Assembly: GCA_023426275.1 (NCBI GenBank)
Contig: JAFABC010000190.1
Coordinates: 1 to 11,869 of the forward strand
Direction of reading: 5' to 3'
DNA length: 11,869 bases
Origin: Pseudomonadota bacterium
GTDB taxonomy: Bacteria > Desulfobacterota > Desulfovibrionia > Desulfovibrionales > Desulfovibrionaceae
Below are positions 8,041-11,869 of the stretch, one piece after another. The notes under the pieces were generated by a model. It worked only from the letters and a program-made list of their open reading frames with translations. It had not been told where the DNA came from and ran no database searches. The translations under genes were made by a program, and so were the position numbers. Numbering within the stretch: the stretch's first letter is position 1; each line of letters starts with the position of its first letter.

Positions 8041-8244
8041 TCACACCGCCCCGCTGAACCGGGCAAAGCTCGCGCATTCATACCGGTTGAGAAACGGACA
8101 GGGCTCCTTGGCAAACCATCTTTTCTTCGGGCACCAGTACGCGTTCCTGAAGGGTTCGTTGCACCCCGTGGGCGTGGTGGCCTTGCGGGTGTGCGAACCG
8201 ATGCGCATCCTGCCATCCGCGTGGAGCATCCGGATCACGGCCAT
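8041..8244 (-). CDS. Small four-cysteine protein of unknown function
   Basis: This 67-residue basic protein begins MAVIRMLHADGRMRIG. It contains four cysteines in the pattern C28-X9-C38-X10-C49-X7-C57, with the segments PTGCNEP, YWCPKK, KEPCPF and NRYECASF. It has no signal peptide or membrane helix, so it is probably cytoplasmic. The cysteines could bind zinc or an iron-sulfur cluster, which is inference only; I do not recognise the family. I chose ATG at 8244 because GGAGGTG (8257-8251) lies 6 bases upstream, one of the best ribosome binding sites in the window. The longer frame back to 8466 would run through that site and overlap the divergent gene start. An inverted repeat at 8263-8291 lies directly upstream in its leader or promoter. 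It is separated from mdtA by 456 bp, so it is probably its own transcription unit. Confidence 0.75.
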   Translation of the reverse strand: MAVIRMLHADGRMRIGSHTRKATTPTGCNEPFRNAYWCPKKRWFAKEPCPFLNRYECASFARFSGAV

Positions 8245-8434
8245 GTTCGTCACCTCCGTTTTCCCTGGTCCATGCATAAGCCGGACCAGGGTTGTCCGAA
8301 ATCCCCGCGCGACGCCCCGCCGGCAGGTCAATTCCGCCGGCCCCGTTTCCGGCCCTGGCGCGACGGCCGGATTTGATCTATCAACCAGCCCATGCCACGC
8401 GCCGGCCGCCCTCCGGTCGGCAAAGGAGGATGCC
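8245..8434. promoter_or_regulatory. Divergent intergenic region
   Basis: This 190-bp stretch lies between the divergent small cysteine protein gene (minus) and the RdgC-like gene (plus) and must drive both. For the minus gene, TATGCA preceded at 16 bp by TTCGGA is a weak promoter-like pair overlapping the inverted repeat at 8263-8291. For the plus gene, TTGATCTATCAA (8373-8384) is the only AT-rich palindromic motif. No strong sigma-70 consensus is visible in either direction. Ribosome binding sites occur at both ends: GGAGGTG at 8257-8251 and AAAGGAGG at 8422-8429. Confidence 0.45.
8263..8291. promoter_or_regulatory. 9-bp inverted repeat before the small cysteine protein gene
   Basis: CCCTGGTCC (8263-8271) and GGACCAGGG (8283-8291) are perfect inverted copies around 11 bases that include the palindrome ATGCAT. 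On the minus strand the structure ends 18 bases before the ATG, directly ahead of AAAACGGAGG. It could be an operator covering a -10-like TATGCA, or a leader RNA hairpin controlling access to the ribosome binding site. Which of the two applies depends on where transcription starts. Confidence 0.6.
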
Positions 8435-9052
8435 TTGGGACTTTTGGCAGCCAGCGGCGGATTCACCCGCTACCGCATCGTCGAGGAGGTCAAGGACGAC
8501 ATCCTGCGCGAAGCGCCGGACCGCCTCAAAAAATACGCGTTCATGGACATTGACGGCACCGCCGACGAACGGTCGTTCGGCTGGGTGGCCTTCGAGGATT
8601 ACCTGGACACCGAATGGCGCACCGCGCCCCCGGAAAAAGGCCATTACCTGGCCTTCTCCCTGCGCCTGGACACCCGGCGGGTCTCGCCGGCCGTGCTCAA
8701 AAAGCACATGCGCCTGGCCATCGACCAGGAGAAGGAACACAACCAGGCCTCGGGCAAGAACTTCATCTCCAAGGACCGCAAAAAGGAAATCGGAGAACGC
8801 GTCAAACTCTCGCTCATGGCCCGGGCCCTGCCCATTCCGGCCGTGTTCGAAGCCGTGTGGAACACCATCGACCACGTGGTCTGGCTGTGCTCCACCAACA
8901 GCAAGGTGCAGACCCTGTTCGAAGACCTGTTCACCATGTCCTTCGAACTGCACCTCGAACCGCAGACCCCGGCCTTCCTGGCCGAACGCATCCTCGGCGT
9001 CGAACGCGCCCTGGCCCTGGAACACATCGAACCCAGCCAGTTCGCGGGATAA
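8435..9052 (+). CDS. rdgC: RdgC-like recombination-associated protein, short form
   Basis: This 205-residue protein resembles the N-terminal and central part of RdgC, a DNA-binding ring protein that restrains RecA in E. coli. Visible landmarks are GGFTRYRIVEE (8-18), the RSFGWV segment (46-51), YLAFSLRLDTRRVSPAVLKK (71-90), the basic helix FISKDRKKEIGERVKLSLMARALP (about 110-133), VWNT (141-144) and FELHLEPQTP (170-179). E. coli RdgC is about 303 residues, so roughly the last third is missing here; the next gene may supply it. The start is TTG at 8435: AAAGGAGG lies 5 bases upstream, and GGFTRYR is then close to the N-terminus as in the family. The frame continues upstream to 8087, but that part overlaps the small cysteine gene antisense and is probably not translated. 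The family call rests on remembered motif resemblance. Confidence 0.7.
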   Translation: MGLLAASGGFTRYRIVEEVKDDILREAPDRLKKYAFMDIDGTADERSFGWVAFEDYLDTEWRTAPPEKGHYLAFSLRLDTRRVSPAVLKKHMRLAIDQEKEHNQASGKNFISKDRKKEIGERVKLSLMARALPIPAVFEAVWNTIDHVVWLCSTNSKVQTLFEDLFTMSFELHLEPQTPAFLAERILGVERALALEHIEPSQFAG

Positions 9053-9063
9053 TGGGGGAGAAT

Positions 9064-9113
9064 GCCTCCGGCGGCCGGGGGGGATCATCCCCCCCGGTCC
9101 CCCTGAAAGGGGA
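9064..9113 (+). repeat. Hairpin repeat copy C
   Basis: The head GCCTCCGGCGG is followed by a perfect 23-base palindrome at 9075-9097 (11-bp arms). A second hairpin lies at 9098-9113: TCCCC and GGGGA enclose CTGAAA. The copy starts 11 bases after the RdgC-like stop codon and ends 39 bases before the next start. It therefore sits inside what is probably one transcript and could set the relative levels of the two proteins. It lacks a U-tract, so read-through is plausible. Confidence 0.85.
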
Positions 9114-9152
9114 AGGACAGAACAGGGCCGACGAGACCCGTGGGAGTAATTG

Positions 9153-9680
9153 ATGGACGTCAATATGGCGGAAGCCAAGAATCCGGTGCTGGGACAGGAT
9201 TTTCTGACCTGGCTCTGGTATAAGAGCGAAAAAAGCGGTTGGCTCTTCAAGCTGCCCGACGGCGGCGAGGTCAACGTCTATTTGGAACAGAAGATATCCG
9301 TGCGCGGCGGCGAAGGCGAGGAAGCCGAGACCGCCACCGTGTCGGGACCCCATGCCCAGTTCGCCGAGGCCCGGCTGGGCGTGCGTAGCGGCAAGCGCGT
9401 GGACAAGGCGCTCATCCGCTTCGAGCAGGACGGCGAGACCTGGACCGTCATGGCCAAGGCCGACGATTTCACCTTCAACGCCCTGCGCACGCCCAAAATG
9501 GACACGCGCAGCGAGGAAGGCGAGGACCCCGACGCCAAGGTCCTGGAAAAGCTCTTCCTCATCGAAAAGTGCGCCGCCTTTTTCGACGCCCTCTACACCC
9601 AGTTCCTGACCGCCCGCCTGGGCCAGGGCTGGACCGGCGAACTGTCCGACTTCGCCGAATGGCTGCGCGAGGGCGTCTAG
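9153..9680 (+). CDS. Putative C-terminal half of a split RdgC-like protein
   Basis: This 175-residue acidic, soluble protein starts MDVNMAEAKNPVLGQDFLTWLW. Landmarks are GQDFLTWLWYKSE (14-26), an extended region with many short strands (30-65), SGKRVDKALIRF (79-90), TWTVMAKADDFTFNAL (97-112) and a helical C-terminus (129-172). The stretch with GK, then a Lys, then a beta segment and a following helical end can be aligned by eye with the C-terminal third of E. coli RdgC (around GKVVTKLALDW). It directly follows the RdgC-like gene, which lacks that third. I therefore infer that it is the other half of a split RdgC, but homology needs a profile search. I chose ATG at 9153 because GGGAG lies 6 bases upstream; the adjacent TTG at 9150 and ATG at 9165 are alternatives. 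Its stop is 4 bp from the stop of the converging cyclase gene. Confidence 0.55.
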   Translation: MDVNMAEAKNPVLGQDFLTWLWYKSEKSGWLFKLPDGGEVNVYLEQKISVRGGEGEEAETATVSGPHAQFAEARLGVRSGKRVDKALIRFEQDGETWTVMAKADDFTFNALRTPKMDTRSEEGEDPDAKVLEKLFLIEKCAAFFDALYTQFLTARLGQGWTGELSDFAEWLREGV

Positions 9681-9684
9681 GCGG

Positions 9685-11787
9685 TCATTTCGACGACATG
9701 ACGCACACCCCGTCCCAGTTGGCGGGCGGATCGGCGAGCAGGCGGCGGCAGCGTTCCACATAGGACGCCGCCGCCGCGTCGTTTGGAGCCAGAGACGAAA
9801 ACCCGGCCAGGGCGGTCTGGAAATCGCCGGCGGTAAAGGCGGCCAGGGCCGCGGCAAAGGCCTCGTGCGCCGCCTGCCCTTCCCGGGCCGTCTCGGGCCA
9901 CAGCGGCTCGTAGACCGCCACCGGCTCGGCCCGACCGACCACGGCCACCCGGGCCAGCCGGCGCGTGCCGAACGTCTCCCCGACGGCCCGGCGCGTGGCC
10001 TCGGACATCATGGTGAAGGTGCCGAACTGCTTGTTCACCCCCTCCAGGCGCGAGGCCAGATTCACGGCGTCGCCCAGCATGGTGTAGTCGAAACGCGACT
10101 GCGAGCCCATGTTGCCGACCACGGCCTCGCCGGTATTGAGCCCCACCCGCATGTGCAGATCGTGGCCCGAGACCTCCCGGAAAACCGGCCGCAACTCGGC
10201 CAGCCTGTCCTGGCAGCGCAGCGCCGCGCGCACCCCCCGGACGGCATGGTCGGGCTGGTCCAGCGGTGCGTTCCAGAAGGCGATGATGGCGTCGCCCTCG
10301 TATTTGTCCACGGTGCCGCCCTCGTCCAGGATGATGTCGGTCATGGCCGTCAGATAGCGATTGAGCAGTCCGGTCAGCTCCTTGGGCGAAAGCCCTTCGG
10401 AGATGCCGGTAAATCCCTGCAGGTCGGAAAAAAAGATCGTCAGTTCGCGCTGTTCGCCGCCAAGGCTCATGCGCTCGGGATGGGCGATGAGCGCCTCGAT
10501 GACGTCCGGGCTCAGGTACTGGCGAAAGGCCGATTTGATAAAGCGCTTCTGCCGGCCCTCGGTGGCGTAGCCAAGCAGCACGGCCACGCCGAGTCCGCCG
10601 GTCACGGCCACCTGCGGCAGGGCCAGGGGCAGCCACCAGCCCAGGACATAGGCCGCCAGCGCCAACCCGATGGGCAAGGGCCAGAATACCACCATGGCCA
10701 GCGCGCCGGCACTGGCCCCGCTGGCAAGCGACACGGCCGACGCCCCGGCCAGGGCCAGCAGCCCGGCCAGCAGCCAGCCCGACCAGACCGGCGGCACGTG
10801 CAGAAAATCGCCGGTCAGCAGGCTTTGCAGGGCCTGGGCGTGGATCTCCACGCCAGATGTCACCCCGGCCACGGGCGACGGGCGCATGTCGAGCAGGCCC
10901 GGCGCGGAAAAGCCGAACAGCACGTAGCGCCCGCGAAACAGCGCCGGATCGACCGAAGGCCTGCCCCCTTCCCGCAAGGCCAGTTCGCTTTGGATGACCG
11001 CCGCCGCCGAGACCGCCGGGAAATCGGCCGAATCCCGCCAATGCGGCACGCACTGCCCGTCGGCGTCCAGGGGAACCGTGAGAGGCCCCAGGCGCAGCGT
11101 CCGGCCGGCAATGGCGGCGTCCAACCCGCCCCCGGCCAACAGCCGCGCGGCCAGGGGCAGCGACGGCACGGCAAGGTCGGCAAAGACGCCGAAAAGTCGC
11201 ACCCGCCGGTACACGCCGTCAGGGTCCGGCTGCTGGCTGACATTGCCGAGAATGGCCGCGCCGGCCGCCACTTCGGGCACCGGAAAGGCCGCCTTGGGGA
11301 AAACCGGCGCCCGCTCCGGCGGCAGCGTCGCCAGCCAGGCGTCCAATCCCTGGATCGTCAGCGGATCGGGCGGCGCGCTGGCCGGCCAATAGGTGGTCTG
11401 CCCGGACTCGCGGCCGAGAAACACGGGCAGCACGAACCGGCCCAGCCGCCGACCGGCCTCGGCCAGGGCCTTGTCGTCGGCCACGCCATAGGTCGAGGGC
11501 TCGGTGAACAGCACGTCAAAGGCCACGGCCCGCGCCCCGGCCCGGCGGCAAAAATCCAAAATGACGCTGTAGACCTCGCGCGGCCAGGGCCAGGACAGGC
11601 CGTTTTCCCTGGCCCCCCAGTCCAGGCTGGCCTGATCGAGCAAAATCAGGCGCACGGCGTCGGACGGGCCGTCCCGGGGCGCAAGCAGCCGCGCCCGCCA
11701 GTCGAATGTGCGGGCCTCGAACGAGGCCACGACACCCGTGAGCGACAACACCCAGGCCAAAAACAGTCCGGCCAGCCCGGCCAGCAC
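9685..11787 (-). CDS. CHASE2-transmembrane class III nucleotide cyclase
   Basis: This is at least 700 residues: a membrane helix (2-22), a periplasmic CHASE2 sensor (about 24-330), three helices (about 336-408), a cytoplasmic class III cyclase domain (about 445-625) and a short helical, TPR-like tail (637-690). The catalytic set is complete within one chain: metal-binding Asp455 (FFSDLQGFT) and Asp499 (KYEGDAIIAF), adenine-contacting Lys495, Thr569 at the second base-contact position (FDYTMLGD), and transition-state Asn576 and Arg580 (NLASRLE). It should work as a homodimer, most likely making cAMP in response to an unknown periplasmic signal. The Lys/Thr pair fits class IIIb, some members of which respond to bicarbonate. 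The start is uncertain: GTG at 11787 has no well-placed ribosome binding site, and the frame stays open upstream (FRKRLLHG, a plausible basic lead-in) through repeat copy D to the window edge. Confidence 0.9.
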   Translation of the reverse strand: MLAGLAGLFLAWVLSLTGVVASFEARTFDWRARLLAPRDGPSDAVRLILLDQASLDWGARENGLSWPWPREVYSVILDFCRRAGARAVAFDVLFTEPSTYGVADDKALAEAGRRLGRFVLPVFLGRESGQTTYWPASAPPDPLTIQGLDAWLATLPPERAPVFPKAAFPVPEVAAGAAILGNVSQQPDPDGVYRRVRLFGVFADLAVPSLPLAARLLAGGGLDAAIAGRTLRLGPLTVPLDADGQCVPHWRDSADFPAVSAAAVIQSELALREGGRPSVDPALFRGRYVLFGFSAPGLLDMRPSPVAGVTSGVEIHAQALQSLLTGDFLHVPPVWSGWLLAGLLALAGASAVSLASGASAGALAMVVFWPLPIGLALAAYVLGWWLPLALPQVAVTGGLGVAVLLGYATEGRQKRFIKSAFRQYLSPDVIEALIAHPERMSLGGEQRELTIFFSDLQGFTGISEGLSPKELTGLLNRYLTAMTDIILDEGGTVDKYEGDAIIAFWNAPLDQPDHAVRGVRAALRCQDRLAELRPVFREVSGHDLHMRVGLNTGEAVVGNMGSQSRFDYTMLGDAVNLASRLEGVNKQFGTFTMMSEATRRAVGETFGTRRLARVAVVGRAEPVAVYEPLWPETAREGQAAHEAFAAALAAFTAGDFQTALAGFSSLAPNDAAAASYVERCRRLLADPPANWDGVCVMSSK

Positions 11788-11814
11788 CCCATGCAGCAGC
11801 CGCTTGCGAAAGAG

Positions 11815-11869
11815 GCCTCCGGCGGCCAGGAGGGGCGCCGCCCCTCCTGGACCACCCCGCCGGGGGGGA
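11815..11869 (+). repeat. Hairpin repeat copy D
   Basis: The head GCCTCCGGCGG is followed by a perfect 25-base palindrome at 11826-11850 (12-bp arms), then a tail containing CCCCGCCGGGG, a possible second small hairpin. The stem begins CCAGGAGG instead of CCGGGAGG, and the opposite arm carries the matching change. The element lies just upstream of the cyclase gene, in the antisense orientation to it. Its head, read on the minus strand, contains GGAGG at 11820-11816, which resembles a ribosome binding site but lies 28 bases before the GTG codon. The copy runs to the right edge and may continue. Confidence 0.8.

Noticed and set aside
6595..8376. A 593-residue plus-strand open frame covering mdtA antisense, the gene-free stretch and the small cysteine gene
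   Set aside because: It has no recognisable domain, no ribosome binding site, and overlaps two better-supported minus-strand genes.
8373..8384. TTGATCTATCAA as an FNR/CRP-type site
   Set aside because: The half-sites TTGAT and ATCAA match FNR, but the spacer is 2 bases instead of 4, so the protein would not be expected to bind normally. It may simply be part of a promoter.
8087..8434. Upstream extension of the RdgC-like frame
   Set aside because: A strong ribosome binding site precedes TTG 8435, family motifs begin right after it, and the extension is antisense to the small cysteine protein gene.
8245..8466. Upstream extension of the small cysteine protein by 74 residues
   Set aside because: It would include its own ribosome binding site and hairpin as coding sequence and overlap the divergent RdgC-like start.
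9685..11053. Other minus-strand frames inside the cyclase gene, including a 458-residue one
   Set aside because: They are shifted shadows of the cyclase gene, with Arg/Gly/Ala-rich translations and no domains.
1..11869. CRISPR array, tRNA, rRNA or insertion sequence with transposase
   Set aside because: I found no regularly spaced direct repeats, no tRNA- or rRNA-like sequence, and no transposase motifs. The repeats present are dispersed palindromic elements.

Overview
The window is GC-rich throughout and its intergenic regions carry several copies of a GC-rich palindromic repeat beginning CCTCCGGCGGCC. Together with the protein set (a CHASE2-type cyclase, an RdgC-like protein, an MdtABC-type pump), this suggests a free-living Gram-negative delta-proteobacterium of the Desulfovibrio/Solidesulfovibrio kind. 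That assignment is an inference from style and gene content; no taxonomic marker gene is present.

Layout. Positions 1-212 are non-coding and highly structured: two inverted copies of the repeat flank a 24-bp perfect hairpin. Positions 213-7584, minus strand, form a three-gene operon mdtA-mdtB-mdtC. It encodes one periplasmic adaptor and two different RND pump subunits, joined by ATGA stop/start overlaps. Positions 7585-8040 are an apparently gene-free region with two inverted repeats. Positions 8041-8244 (minus) encode a 67-residue four-cysteine protein of unknown function with a very good ribosome binding site. A 190-bp divergent region separates it from two plus-strand genes at 8435-9052 and 9153-9680. 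The first is RdgC-like but short. The second looks like the missing C-terminal part of RdgC, so the pair may be a split RdgC with a repeat element between the halves. Converging on them, with only 4 bp between stop codons, is a minus-strand CHASE2-transmembrane-class III nucleotide cyclase (9685-11787). Its true start is unclear because its 5' end runs into a fourth copy of the repeat at the window edge.

How the genes work together. MdtA, MdtB and MdtC should assemble into an inner-membrane drug or metabolite efflux pump with an outer-membrane channel that is not encoded in the window. The two RdgC-like proteins are expected to act on DNA and modulate RecA-dependent recombination. The cyclase should sense a periplasmic signal and make cAMP. 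Nothing in the sequence ties the three modules functionally.

The most interesting observations are the hairpin repeat family with compensatory changes, its REPIN-like arrangement at 1-206, the possible split RdgC, the small cysteine protein with a 9-bp inverted repeat in its leader, and the cyclase reading frame that continues through a repeat. Many long open frames on the strand opposite the pump genes are by-products of high GC content.
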